From assembly GCF_002531755.2 (NCBI RefSeq), contig NZ_CP034998.1, positions 124,001 to 188,000 on the forward strand: DNA of 64,000 nt. The letters are read 5' to 3'. Positions 17,775 through 26,651 of this stretch are shown here, in pieces. How positions within the stretch are numbered: position 1 is the stretch's first letter; each line of letters begins with the position of its first letter. Source of the DNA: Rhizobium acidisoli (GTDB lineage: Bacteria; Pseudomonadota; Alphaproteobacteria; Rhizobiales; Rhizobiaceae). The notes beneath the pieces were generated by a model. That model made no database searches. It had not been told where the DNA came from and saw only the letters and a program-made list of their open reading frames with translations. Made by a program: the position numbers and the translations under genes.

Positions 17775-19058
17775 GTGAACACATCATATCGTCCGGTTTT
17801 TCCAGCGCTTTCCGGAGCCAGCCCTTTGCATCTCGGCGCCCTGTTCATAAGTCATCATGTCCTGACCTCCGGTTCGGTGCGCGAGACCGCGCGGCGCTTC
17901 CAGCTGTCGCCCTCCACAGTCTCGACGGCCATCCGCCATCTCGAAACCGAGCTCGCGATGAAGCTGACGGAACGCGCCTCAGGCGAGCTGGTGACGCTGC
18001 TTGCCAGCGGCAGGGTGCTGGAGGGACTGGAGCCGATCACGGCCGCAATCGGCGAGCTCGGTCACTTCACCGGTCATGACGCTGCGGCCGCCGATGCCTA
18101 CGAGGCCTGGGCATCCCGCATTCCCCTCAAGATCGTCACCATGGAGCGTTTTCTCGAAGTTGCCGATCAGGGCAGCATCAATCGCGCCGCCCGCCGTCTT
18201 CGCTTGGGTCAGCCGCAGCTTTCGCTTCAGCTTGCCAATCTGGAGAAATTTCTGGGTGGCCGCCTGTTCGAGCGGCAGGCGCAGGGCTCGGTGCTGACGG
18301 AGGAGGGCAGGCGCGCCTACCAGATCTTCACGGCGATCAGCCAGGCCTGGAACGATCTGAAATCGTCGGCCGACGAGCGATATCGGCGCACCGCCCGATC
18401 GCTGCGCATCGGCTCGATCATCCCCACGGGCTCGGAAAGCTGGGTGGCGCGCTGCCTGGGCTCGCTGGTCTCCGAATGGAATGCGCGCCGCAGCAACAAT
18501 GCGATCTCGCTGGTCTCGATGACCGCCGACGATCTGCGCGAGGCGCTGAAGAGCGGCCGTATCGATGTCGCCATTCTGGATTCGGTCTTCGGGCTGGAAA
18601 GCTTCCGCCATCGCGAGCTGCTGCAGACCGACATGGTGGTGATCGCGCCGCCTGAGAGTACCGAGACGAATGTCGCCGATCTCGTCGCCGGCCATGCGAT
18701 CTGCATGCCGAGCCCGCGCACCGGCCTCGGCCACGCGGCCATGGCCTTCAGCTATGAGCGCGCGCCCAACCGGCGGTTCCGCAGCCAGGATATCACCGCG
18801 GCGGATTCGCTGCCCGTGATCGTCGACCTCGTCGCCAATCACGGCTACGTTTCTTTCTTGGGTCGCGTCAGCGCCATGCCGATCGCCGACAAGGTACGCA
18901 TCGTCGATCTCGACGAACATCTGCCGATGTCCTATCACGTCGCCTTCAACCATCGCAAAGCCGCCGCCGATGCTTGCGCAATGATCATCGCCGCGGCGGC
19001 GAGACTGACGTCGGAACCTGTCGCGCAGACCGACAGAGTTAGGGAGAGCGCGGCATGA
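17775..19058 (+). CDS. LysR-type regulator with two tandem N-terminal helix-turn-helix domains
   Basis: The 427-aa product is about 120 residues longer than usual LysR proteins. Residues 18-70 form one HTH (SGSVRETARRFQLSPSTVS), and residues 115-175 form a second (QGSINRAARRLRLGQPQLSL). A LysR substrate-binding domain follows from about 205. The start is a GTG with only a weak GGATA upstream; no better early start exists. It faces the osmoprotectant importer across 392 bp and overlaps cutC by ATGA. It likely controls the importer, itself and cutC. The tandem HTH may let one protein span two sites. Confidence 0.88.
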   Translation: MNTSYRPVFPALSGASPLHLGALFISHHVLTSGSVRETARRFQLSPSTVSTAIRHLETELAMKLTERASGELVTLLASGRVLEGLEPITAAIGELGHFTGHDAAAADAYEAWASRIPLKIVTMERFLEVADQGSINRAARRLRLGQPQLSLQLANLEKFLGGRLFERQAQGSVLTEEGRRAYQIFTAISQAWNDLKSSADERYRRTARSLRIGSIIPTGSESWVARCLGSLVSEWNARRSNNAISLVSMTADDLREALKSGRIDVAILDSVFGLESFRHRELLQTDMVVIAPPESTETNVADLVAGHAICMPSPRTGLGHAAMAFSYERAPNRRFRSQDITAADSLPVIVDLVANHGYVSFLGRVSAMPIADKVRIVDLDEHLPMSYHVAFNHRKAAADACAMIIAAAARLTSEPVAQTDRVRESAA

Positions 19059-19783
19059 CGATCTTGCTGGAAGTTTGCGTCGACAGCGCCCAGGGCCTTG
19101 CCGCTGCAATCGAAGGCGGCGCCGACCGCATCGAGCTTTGTTCGGCGCTGGAGCTCGGCGGTCTGACGCCGCTGCCGAGCCTGATGCGGATCGCCGCCCG
19201 GGCGCGCATTCGCGTCTACGCGATGATCCGCCCGCATGCCGGTCCCTTCATCTTCGACAGGGCGGACGAGGAAGCGATGCTGCTCGATATCGATGCCGTG
19301 CGCGCCGCAGGCCTAGCCGGCGTCGTCATCGGCGCCAACCGGCCTGATGGCACGCTCGACATGCCGCTGATCCACCGTCTGAAGACGCACGCTTCAGGCC
19401 TCGGCTCGACCCTGCATCGGGCTTTCGATCTGGTGCCGGATGCCGATCAGGCGCTGGAGCAGGCCGTCGAACTCGGCGTTGAGCGCATCCTGACCTCCGG
19501 CTGCGCGCCGAAGGCGGCCGACGGAACCGAAACCCTGAAACGCCTCTCCGCAAAGGCCGCCGGCCGCATATCCATCATGCCCGGCAGCGGCATCCGCCCC
19601 GCCAACGTCACCGCCATCTTGCAGGCAACCGGCGCTCGCGAGGTCCATGGCTCCTGCAGCTCACCGGTTCAAAGCGCCGATCCACGCGCGGTCGCCTTTG
19701 GTTTCGAGGCGAAGAGCGCGAACCGGACGGATAGTGCGGTGGTCAGGGAGATGTGCAGGGCGATTGCGTCAATGGAGCGTTAG
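19055..19783 (+). CDS. cutC: CutC family protein
   Basis: The 242-aa product is a TIM-barrel CutC protein (MTILLEVCVDSAQGLAAAIEGGADRIELCSAL split over residues 1-32, and IMPGSGIRPANV near residue 170). The family was linked to copper homeostasis in E. coli, but that role has been questioned and the biochemical activity is unsettled. It overlaps the LysR stop codon by the ATGA tetranucleotide, so the two are co-translated. No copper pump or chaperone is nearby, which leaves the link to osmolyte uptake unexplained. Confidence 0.9.
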   Translation: MTILLEVCVDSAQGLAAAIEGGADRIELCSALELGGLTPLPSLMRIAARARIRVYAMIRPHAGPFIFDRADEEAMLLDIDAVRAAGLAGVVIGANRPDGTLDMPLIHRLKTHASGLGSTLHRAFDLVPDADQALEQAVELGVERILTSGCAPKAADGTETLKRLSAKAAGRISIMPGSGIRPANVTAILQATGAREVHGSCSSPVQSADPRAVAFGFEAKSANRTDSAVVREMCRAIASMER

Positions 19784-20102
19784 CGGTCTCGTAATTCCGG
19801 ACGGAAAGCGTTTCGCGCTTTTGAAACGCGAATGCAGTGCTTGCCGCATGGGTCCTCGGGTCAAGCCCGAGGACGACGGAGGGTGGGGGAGCGTAGGCGG
19901 CAAGGACGGCAAGGGTGTGGTGATTTTGTGGGAATTGCCGTCTTTATTTACGCGATTCCGGCGCAAAACCCGCCCCGCATCTTGCTGGAATTCCTCCGGA
20001 CGTTCCGCTTCTTGCCGCACAGGTTTCCCCACTCTCCGTCATACTCGGGCTTGACCCGAATATCCACGCCGAGCACTCCACGCGCATGTTCTGCGTCGCA
20101 GT
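19784..20102. repeat. Mosaic palindromic repeat between cutC and the alcohol dehydrogenase gene
   Basis: This 319-bp spacer between convergent genes holds no gene. It is a mosaic: a 7-bp hairpin (GCGTTTC/GAAACGC, 19809-19829) in an 'AATTCCGGACGGAAA' context, a GGTCCTCGGGTCAAGCCCGA palindrome at 19851, an inner block near 19960-20003 containing GCTGGAATTCC, and a complementary outer palindrome at 20028-20070. The inner block is similar, in reverse orientation, to the spacer at 52688-53033. Confidence 0.75.
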
Positions 20103-21122
20103 CTACCCACCAACCCTGATCACTGCCTTGATCAGCCCGCTCTTCTCATGCGCCCAGCGCGCGAGATCTTGCGGCGTATCGGCCAGCACCGTGCGGTGGG
20201 TAATCAGCTTGTCCACCGGCACCAGCCCCTTGGCGATCGAAGCGACCACATGCTCGAAATCGACGCGGGTGGCGTTGCGGCTGCCGATCACCATCATCTC
20301 GCGTTTGTGGAATTCCGGGTCGGAGAAGCGGATATCGTCCTTGACGACGCTGACCAGAACCAGTGCGCCGCCATGGGCGACGAAGGAGAAGGCCTTTTCC
20401 ATCGACGGGCCGTAGCCCGTCGCGTCGAACACCACGTCGAAACCGTCGCCATTGGTTTTTTCCCGCACGGCATCCGCAGTGCCTTCATCGGCGACGATGC
20501 CGGAGGCAAAGCCGAAGCGCTCGGCCGCCATTTGCAGCCGCTCAGCGCTGGTATCGAGCAGGGTCACCTCATGCCCTGCAATGCGCGAAAAGATCGCCGC
20601 CCCGAGCCCGATCGGTCCGGCGCCGATGACGAGCGAGCGTGCGCCGGAACCCGTCATCGAACGGCGCACCGCATGGGCGCCGATCGCCAGAAACTCGGCG
20701 GTGGCCGCAGCCTCGAGGCTCAGCCCCTCGGCGGCATAGAGGTTGCTTGCGGGAACCGAGATCTCCTCGCAGAAGGCGCCGTCCGTATGCACACCGAGCA
20801 CCTTGATATTGGTGCAGCAGTTCGGCTTGCCCTTGATGCAGGCGACGCATTGGCCGCAGGAGAGATAGGGATTGACGATGACCGGTGTTCCCACAGCCAT
20901 GGCCACGCCGTCGCCGGCTTCCAGCACCGTCGCCGATATCTCATGCCCCATCACCCGGGGATATTCGAGGAAAGGGTGCTTGCCCTCGAAGATATGATAA
21001 TCCGTGCCGCAGATGCCGACATGGCTGACGGCAAGCCGCACCCAGCCGGGCGCCGGTGCCTCAGGCGATGGCCGCTCGACGATCTCGAGCACGCCGGGCT
21101 CCCGGCAAACAACTGCTTTCAT
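20103..21122 (-). CDS. Zinc-dependent alcohol dehydrogenase (RspB/LgoD/threonine dehydrogenase type)
   Basis: The 339-aa MDR enzyme has the catalytic-zinc GHE motif (RVMGHEISATV), the first ligand in HVGICGTDYHIF, structural-zinc cysteines (SCGQCVACIKGKPNC) and a Rossmann motif VIGAGPIGLGAAIF near residue 165. It resembles enzymes that oxidise sugar acids such as L-galactonate. It is the last gene of the sugar ABC operon, 64 bp after the permease gene, so its substrate is probably a product of the imported sugar. It could oxidise a 2-keto-3-deoxy sugar acid or the aldonate itself; sequence does not settle this. Confidence 0.85.
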   Translation of the reverse strand: MKAVVCREPGVLEIVERPSPEAPAPGWVRLAVSHVGICGTDYHIFEGKHPFLEYPRVMGHEISATVLEAGDGVAMAVGTPVIVNPYLSCGQCVACIKGKPNCCTNIKVLGVHTDGAFCEEISVPASNLYAAEGLSLEAAATAEFLAIGAHAVRRSMTGSGARSLVIGAGPIGLGAAIFSRIAGHEVTLLDTSAERLQMAAERFGFASGIVADEGTADAVREKTNGDGFDVVFDATGYGPSMEKAFSFVAHGGALVLVSVVKDDIRFSDPEFHKREMMVIGSRNATRVDFEHVVASIAKGLVPVDKLITHRTVLADTPQDLARWAHEKSGLIKAVIRVGG

Positions 21123-21186
21123 GACGGGTCTCGCATTCCTGGAAAAATGAAGAGGCCGGCCTTTCGGGCCGGCTCTCTGGTGTCGC

Positions 21187-22161
21187 TCAATTGCTCTTGC
21201 GGCGGCGCAGCTGGTCGAAGAAGACGATCACGATGATCAGCAGTCCGGTGATGATGCGCTGCCAGAAGGAGTTGACGTTCAGAAGGTTGGCGCCGTTGTT
21301 GATGGTGGCGAGGATAAAGGCGCCGATCAGCGGGCCGTGCACCGAGCCGACCGCGCCGAACAGGCTGGTGCCGCCGATGACGGAGGAGGCGATCGCCTGC
21401 AATTCCCAGCCGTCGGCCTGCGTCGCATTGCCGATCGCGATGCGCGAGGCAAGCAGCACGCCGACGAAGGCGGCGAACGAAGCCGAGAGGATATAGGCGA
21501 GGTAGATCATGCCCTTGACGTTGACGCCGGAAAGGCGGGCCGCTTCCGCATTCGAGCCGACCGCGAAGAGATAGCGGCCCCAGCGGCTCAGATGCAGGAA
21601 GATGAAGGAGGGCACGGCCACCAGGATGACCATCCAGAACAGGCTCGGAATGCTGAGCAGATCGGCGCGGGCGAAATTGCTGAAATTCTCATTGGTGATG
21701 TTGATCGTCGAGCCATTGGTGATCAACAGGCCGATGCCGCGCAGCGACGTCAGCGTCGCCAGCGTGATGATGAACGGCGGCAGGCCCATATGGACGATGC
21801 CGAAGCCATGGAAGGCGCCGATCGCCACGCCGATGGCGAGTGTCAGCACGATCGCACCCCAGACCGGCACGCCCGCCTGCAGCAGCCAGGCGATGATGAC
21901 GGTACAGAAGCCGACGATGGCGCCGACCGAAAGGTCGATGCCGGCGGTGATGATGACGAAGGTCTGGCCGAGAGCCAGGATCGCCGTCATCGCCCCCTGG
22001 CGCAGCAGGTTCGAGATGTTGAGCGGCGTCCAGAAGCTCGGGGTAACCAGGCCGAGCACGATCCAGAGGAAGATCAGAAGCCCGATCAGCGTCAGGCCAA
22101 ACAGGATGTTCATTTTCCGGCGTGGCGGCGGGGCGACGATTTCGGTAGGGGTGGCAGTCAT
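21187..22161 (-). CDS. Sugar ABC transporter permease (RbsC/CUT2 family)
   Basis: The 324-aa permease has about ten hydrophobic segments and the CUT2 landmarks (AILALGQTFVIITAGIDLSV near residue 60, AARLSGVNVKG, and ATQADGWELQAIASSVIGGTS near residue 245). It forms the membrane channel for a monosaccharide. GGGAGAA precedes the ATG. It follows the ATPase gene after a 117-bp spacer that is filled by a dispersed repeat, and precedes the dehydrogenase gene, all in one operon. Confidence 0.92.
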   Translation of the reverse strand: MTATPTEIVAPPPRRKMNILFGLTLIGLLIFLWIVLGLVTPSFWTPLNISNLLRQGAMTAILALGQTFVIITAGIDLSVGAIVGFCTVIIAWLLQAGVPVWGAIVLTLAIGVAIGAFHGFGIVHMGLPPFIITLATLTSLRGIGLLITNGSTINITNENFSNFARADLLSIPSLFWMVILVAVPSFIFLHLSRWGRYLFAVGSNAEAARLSGVNVKGMIYLAYILSASFAAFVGVLLASRIAIGNATQADGWELQAIASSVIGGTSLFGAVGSVHGPLIGAFILATINNGANLLNVNSFWQRIITGLLIIVIVFFDQLRRRKSN

Positions 22162-22176
22162 GAATTTTCTCCCTCT

Positions 22177-22276
22177 TAGAGCATTTCCGCTTTCTTCAAA
22201 CCACGGAAATGCTCTATCTCTTTGTTTCCAAGCAATTTTCTAGCAAAGCGATACGCGGTCTGCTGGAATTGCTTAT
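22177..22276. repeat. AGAGCAT-type intergenic repeat
   Basis: A 100-bp element begins with the hairpin AGAGCATTTCCG/CGGAAATGCTCT followed by ATCTCTTTGTTT. It ends near GGAATTGCTTATGCTC, two bases before the ATPase stop codon. This family is widespread in Rhizobium intergenic DNA. Its position inside the operon between ATPase and permease genes could lower downstream expression. Confidence 0.75.
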
Positions 22277-22278
22277 GC

Positions 22279-23832
22279 TCAGACGCCGATCGCTTCGCTG
22301 AGCACTTCTTCATGCGTTGCCGCGTGGTAATCATGGCTCGCGACGATTCTGCCGCCGCGGAAGACATGCAGCCGGTCGGCCAGTTCATAAACCTCGGGCA
22401 GGTAGGAGGAGATCAGGATGATGCCCGCGCCCTCCTTCAGAAGCTTGGCGAACAGCCGGTAGATTTCCGCCTTGGTGCCGACGTCGACGCCAACTGTGGG
22501 TTCGTCGAAGATGAACAGCCGGGCGCCGTGGCTCAGCCACTTGCCGATGACGATCTTCTGCTGGTTGCCGCCCGACATGCTGGAGGCCGGAACACGCCGG
22601 CTTGGCGTCTTGATGCTGAGATCGCGAATCTGCTTGTCGGCATTGGCCGATTCCCGCGTATGGTTGATGACCGGCCCGTGGCTGAGGCGCCCGAACACCG
22701 GCAGATTGATGTTGAGGCCGATCGGCAGGTTGAGGCAAAGCCCCTGGTCGCGCCGGCTTTCCGGCGCCAGCGCAATGCCGAGCTCCATCGCCGTGCGTTC
22801 GTTGCGGATGTCGACACGTTTGCCCATCCACTCGATATCACCTGCTGTCGTCGGCTGGCGGCCATAGAGCCCGAGCGCGAATTCGCTGCGCCCGGCGCCG
22901 ATCAGACCATAGAGCCCGACGATCTGCCCGGCCTTGACGCTGAGCGACACGTCTTCGAAGCCCGGGCCGGAAAGCCCGCGGACCTCGACGATCGTCTCGC
23001 CGATGGCGATCTCTTCCTTGTGATAGATCTGCTCGATCGAGCGGTTGATCATCAGCGCGATCAGCTCGGCATCATTGGTTTCGCCGATCAGCCGCGTGCC
23101 GACATGGGTTCCGTCGCGCAGCACCGAGACACGGTCGGCCAGTTCGAAGACTTCCTCCATGCGATGGCTGATGTAGACGATGGTGACGCCTTCGCCCTGC
23201 AGGCGGCGGATCAGCTTGAACAACTGCGCGGATTCCTGGCGCGTCAGATAGGCTGTCGGTTCGTCAAAGATCAGGAACTGGGTGCCGCGCATGGCCGCGC
23301 GCGCCGTTGCCACCAGCTGCTGCTGGCCGATCGTCAGCGAGCTGAGCAGCGCGCCGGCCGGCAGGCCGAAGCCGAGATCGTCGAGCACGGCCTGCGCCAG
23401 CTTCTCCATCTGCTTCTTGCGCATCAGGCCGTAGCGGTTGACCTCGTCCCCGAGGAAGAGATTGGCGGCGACCGTCAGATGCCGGCAGAGCACGACTTCC
23501 TGGTGAACGGCGTTGATGCCGCGGGCGATTGCCTCGTTTGGCGTCGACAGCCCCACCGGCTGGCCGCACCACAGCACTTCGCCGGCGGTGCGGGTAATGA
23601 CGCCGGTCAGCAATTTGATCAGGGTGGATTTGCCGGCGCCGTTTTCGCCGACGATGGCATGGATTTCACCAGCGAGAAAGGTCAGCGTCGCCGGTTTCAG
23701 CGCCTGCACATGACCGTAATTCTTTTGCAGGCCCTTGAGTTCGAGGATAGGCGATCCGGCGGGAATGCGATTGGCTTCTTTCAGCGTGGCGCTGTCATCG
23801 TGGCGATGACTGACCTCTTCCAGTCCGATCAT
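22279..23832 (-). CDS. Sugar ABC transporter ATP-binding protein (RbsA/CUT2 family)
   Basis: The 517-aa protein has two fused ATPase domains, as in RbsA. The first has Walker A GENGAGKST near residue 70, signature LTIGQQQLVATARA and Walker B FLIFDEPTAYL. The second has the degenerate P-loop GLIGAGRSEF typical of RbsA and signature MSGGNQQKIVIGKWL. The start at 23832 is supported by GGAGG; an upstream in-frame start at 23880 would overlap the spacer. It follows the binding-protein gene by 106 bp in the same operon. Confidence 0.93.
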   Translation of the reverse strand: MIGLEEVSHRHDDSATLKEANRIPAGSPILELKGLQKNYGHVQALKPATLTFLAGEIHAIVGENGAGKSTLIKLLTGVITRTAGEVLWCGQPVGLSTPNEAIARGINAVHQEVVLCRHLTVAANLFLGDEVNRYGLMRKKQMEKLAQAVLDDLGFGLPAGALLSSLTIGQQQLVATARAAMRGTQFLIFDEPTAYLTRQESAQLFKLIRRLQGEGVTIVYISHRMEEVFELADRVSVLRDGTHVGTRLIGETNDAELIALMINRSIEQIYHKEEIAIGETIVEVRGLSGPGFEDVSLSVKAGQIVGLYGLIGAGRSEFALGLYGRQPTTAGDIEWMGKRVDIRNERTAMELGIALAPESRRDQGLCLNLPIGLNINLPVFGRLSHGPVINHTRESANADKQIRDLSIKTPSRRVPASSMSGGNQQKIVIGKWLSHGARLFIFDEPTVGVDVGTKAEIYRLFAKLLKEGAGIILISSYLPEVYELADRLHVFRGGRIVASHDYHAATHEEVLSEAIGV

Positions 23833-23938
23833 GGACCTCTCCTCCTTTGTCTCGTCTGCTTTCCATCCCCTGGTAACCATAACACGGATGGAAAAAGCCG
23901 CGCCGGTCTTTGAAGCCGGCGCGGCCCGTCAGTCTTGC

Positions 23939-24928
23939 TTACTTGATCTTCGGGTTCAGCAGCGCGTCGATCTTCGGATCGGCCATATTCGCCTTGGTGA
24001 CGAGGTTGGCGCCGGTGTCGACATTGGCTTCGACCTTCTCGCCCTTGGAGACGGCAAGCGCGGTCTTGATGCCGTCATAACCCATGCGGTAGGGGTCCTG
24101 AACGACCAGGCCGGCAATCGAGCCTTCCTTGAGGAAGCCGACCGTCTTGTCGTCGCTGTCGAAGCCGATGACCTTGATCTTGTCGCCGAGCTTGTTTTCG
24201 GCGATCGCCTGACCAACACCCTGCGCCAGGATCAGGTTCGAGGCGAAGACGCCGACGAGCTTCGGGTTGGCGGTGATCAGGTCGGTCATCATGTTGAGGC
24301 CGGTCGTCGCCTGGCCGTCACCGTACTTGTCGGCAATGACCTTCAGGCCCGGATGCTTGGTCTTGATCTGATCGAGGAAGCCTTCGCGGCGCTGTTCCAG
24401 CGAGCCGACGCCGGGAAGGTTGGTGAGGATGACGATTTCACCCTCTTCCGTGCCGGTCATCTCCTTGATGGCGGCGGCAAGACCGTCGGCGGCGATACGG
24501 CCGCCCTGGACGTTGTCGGTCGTGAGGAACGACTTGAAGGCTTTGGAGTCGGCGCCTGAGTCGATGCCGATGATCGGAACCGACTTGGCAGCTTCATCGA
24601 TCGGCTTGCCGAGCGCTTTGAATTCGGTCGGCGAGATGACGACGGCGGCCGGCTTGCCGGCAACGGCATTTTCCAGAATGCTGATCTGGCCGTTGACGTC
24701 GGACTCTGCCTGGGCGCCGAGTTCCGGTACCTTGACGCCGAGATCCTGGCCTGCCTTGCGGGCGCCGGCCAGAACGATCTGCCAGTAGAAGGACGTTGTG
24801 TCCTTGACGATGATCGGGATCGTCACGTCGGCGGCAAAGGACGTGACCGGCATCGCGGTGGCGATAACGGCAGCGCCGGCAAGCGCGGTAAAGGCGCGGC
24901 GCGACAGAAGGGATTTCACGATGGTCAT
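23939..24928 (-). CDS. Sugar ABC transporter periplasmic binding protein (RbsB-like)
   Basis: The 329-aa protein starts with a twin-Arg-like basic segment and hydrophobic leader (MTIVKSLLSRRAFTALAGAA, cleavage probably after FAA). A Peripla_BP_4 fold follows (VTIPIIVKDTTSFYWQIV, then PAAVVISPTEFKALGKPIDE). It binds the imported sugar. The long open frame from 25093 is rejected because AGGAG lies 8 bases before the ATG at 24928 and the signal peptide begins there. The 208-bp region upstream contains the palindrome TTTTTATCGATAAAAA, which resembles one before the UxaA-type gene. Confidence 0.92.
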   Translation of the reverse strand: MTIVKSLLSRRAFTALAGAAVIATAMPVTSFAADVTIPIIVKDTTSFYWQIVLAGARKAGQDLGVKVPELGAQAESDVNGQISILENAVAGKPAAVVISPTEFKALGKPIDEAAKSVPIIGIDSGADSKAFKSFLTTDNVQGGRIAADGLAAAIKEMTGTEEGEIVILTNLPGVGSLEQRREGFLDQIKTKHPGLKVIADKYGDGQATTGLNMMTDLITANPKLVGVFASNLILAQGVGQAIAENKLGDKIKVIGFDSDDKTVGFLKEGSIAGLVVQDPYRMGYDGIKTALAVSKGEKVEANVDTGANLVTKANMADPKIDALLNPKIK

Positions 24929-24992
24929 AAGGGTTCTCCTCTCAAGATGCGTTCTCCTCCGAATAAATCGGCCGCTGAACGCAGGCGGACGA

Positions 24993-25008
24993 TTTTTATC
25001 GATAAAAA
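24993..25008. promoter_or_regulatory. TTTTTATCGATAAAAA operator candidate (sugar importer promoter)
   Basis: A perfect 16-bp palindrome lies 65 bp upstream of the binding-protein start and is followed by CATTT. A near match with the same ATAAACATTTT tail occurs at 28271-28294 before the second operon. The divergent GntR regulator is the likely ligand. Confidence 0.65.
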
Positions 25009-25136
25009 ACATTTGCAGGCAGAAGCTAGCTGAGGCGCAGTCAAATTGCAAGAGCGCCGATCCGGCTTTTTTGCTTTGGCAAATTCCTCCCAAGCAACTG
25101 ATTTCATTTCAATACAACGATAACCTAAAATAGGTA

Positions 25137-25583
25137 TCAGCCGAGATCGACCTCGTGCGGATGCACGACGCCCTTTTTCAAAATCAGGTTGCCGTAGAGC
25201 CGGAATTCCGTCGTCGCGACGATATAGGCAGCCTTGCGGGCCATCGCGTAGAAGGCGAAGCGTTCGACCGGCACGATGGCAAAATTACCGGCGCGCCTGG
25301 CAACGATCTGTTGGAACTCGGCGCAGACCTCCGGCATGGCTTGCGGGTCGCCGACCACCTCCATCCGCCAGGCCGCTTCCGGCACGAAGGTGTCGAGCGG
25401 CATATGGGCGAGGATCGCTTCGGCCATCGCGATGGCGCTGACGCCGTCGGCGCGAATGACCGGCGGGCCCATCGAGCCCGAGGGGAAATTGGCGTCCGAT
25501 ATGACGATGTCGTCGCCATGCCCCATCGTCTTCAATGCGTGGAGCAGGTCGGGGCCGAGCAGCGGATGAATACCCTTCAGCAT
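25137..25583 (-). CDS. fucU: RbsD/FucU family sugar mutarotase
   Basis: The 148-aa protein belongs to the RbsD/FucU family, which interconverts anomers of L-fucose or D-ribose. MLKGIHPLLGPDLLHALKTMG with the catalytic His and GHGDDIVISDANFPS near residue 22 are diagnostic. The C-terminal RLYGNLILKKGVV with Tyr is FucU-like. GAGGAG precedes the ATG. It is the last gene of the operon with the aldo/keto reductase (9-bp gap) and UxaA-type dehydratase. A short dyad ACCTA/TAGGT at 25123-25135 follows the stop. Confidence 0.9.
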   Translation of the reverse strand: MLKGIHPLLGPDLLHALKTMGHGDDIVISDANFPSGSMGPPVIRADGVSAIAMAEAILAHMPLDTFVPEAAWRMEVVGDPQAMPEVCAEFQQIVARRAGNFAIVPVERFAFYAMARKAAYIVATTEFRLYGNLILKKGVVHPHEVDLG

Positions 25584-25592
25584 AGTGTCTCC

Positions 25593-26615
25593 TCAGACTC
25601 GGACAGCTTCGGCGCCGAGCGGCGGCGCGACCAGCGTATAGGGTTCGAATTCGGCATAGATCTCGTCGGCAAGCCGTGGCTCGACGATTTCCATATTGCG
25701 CGTCAGGCTCGACGGTTTGGCCGTGCCGATCAGCACCGATGCGACGACCGGTTCGCGCAGCGGAAACTGCAGGGCCGGCGCGGCGAGCGGCACGCCGTGG
25801 CGCTTGGCGATCGCCTCCATGGCGCCGACCTTGGCAAGCACCTCGTCATCGGCCGGCATATAATCGAAATGTGAACCGGGCACGGGGCCGGTGGCGAGAA
25901 TGCCGGAGTTGAAGACGCCGCCGACGACGAGCGACGTGCCTTTCTGCCGGCAGAGCGGCAGAAGTTCGGCGACTGCCGAGCGGTCGAGCAGCGTGTAGCG
26001 GCCGGCCATCAGGATGCAGTCGAGATCGGCGTTGCGCATGACGTCGAGGCATACGGGCACTTCGTTGACGCCGAGGCCGAAGGCGGAGATCGCCCCCGAG
26101 GAGCGCAGTTCTTCCAGCGCCTTGATACCGGAATCGAGCAGCTGCTTCTGGTAGACGGCATTCTTCGCCGCGCCATGCGTATAGACGCCGATATCGTGCA
26201 CATAGAGAATGTCGATGCGGTTGAGGCCGAGGCGCGCATAGCTGAACTCGACCGAGCGCATGATGCCGTCATAGGAATAGTCGTAATCTGCATCGAAAGA
26301 GAGCGGATCGACATAGCTGTAGTCGGGCACGGTTCCGGTCGGCACCGGCCTGAGCAGCCGGCCGACCTTGGTCGACAGCACGTAGGAACCATCCGGCTGG
26401 TCGCGCAGGAAATCGCCGACGCGGCGTTCGGCGAGGCCGAGCCCGTACCAGGGCGCCACGTCGAAATAGCGGATGCCGCTGTCCCAGGCTGCCTGCAGCG
26501 TGTCCATCGCTACCTCGCGCGGGCAGGCGCGGTAGAGGCCGCCGAGCGCTGCGGCGCCGAAGCTGATTTCGGTCACCTCAAGCTTGGTCTTGCCGATGCG
26601 TCTCGTCTTCATCAT
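25593..26615 (-). CDS. Aldo/keto reductase, L-fucose dehydrogenase (D-threo-aldose 1-dehydrogenase) type
   Basis: The 340-aa enzyme has the AKR barrel with the catalytic Asp-Tyr-Lys-His set: FDVAPWYGLGLAERRVGDFL near residue 50, LSTKVGRLLRP near residue 80 and ILYVHDIG near residue 140. It matches the group that oxidises L-fucose and related aldoses to lactones with NAD(P). Neighbours support this: FucU mutarotase follows it and a sugar-acid dehydratase precedes it by 36 bp. A lactonase gene is not visible in this cluster. The start has two adjacent ATGs preceded by GAGGAAG. Confidence 0.87.
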   Translation of the reverse strand: MMKTRRIGKTKLEVTEISFGAAALGGLYRACPREVAMDTLQAAWDSGIRYFDVAPWYGLGLAERRVGDFLRDQPDGSYVLSTKVGRLLRPVPTGTVPDYSYVDPLSFDADYDYSYDGIMRSVEFSYARLGLNRIDILYVHDIGVYTHGAAKNAVYQKQLLDSGIKALEELRSSGAISAFGLGVNEVPVCLDVMRNADLDCILMAGRYTLLDRSAVAELLPLCRQKGTSLVVGGVFNSGILATGPVPGSHFDYMPADDEVLAKVGAMEAIAKRHGVPLAAPALQFPLREPVVASVLIGTAKPSSLTRNMEIVEPRLADEIYAEFEPYTLVAPPLGAEAVRV

Positions 26616-26651
26616 GCTTCCTCGTCAAGCCTTGGGATTTTCTATTTCAGA

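Noticed and set aside
20103..21122. Naming the alcohol dehydrogenase as threonine or sorbitol dehydrogenase
   Set aside because: The motifs fit the broad zinc MDR family, and the operon context points to a sugar acid; a specific name is not supported.
22222..23913. 563-codon plus-strand frame opposite the sugar ABC ATPase
   Set aside because: Antisense shadow; the ATPase motifs are all on the minus strand.
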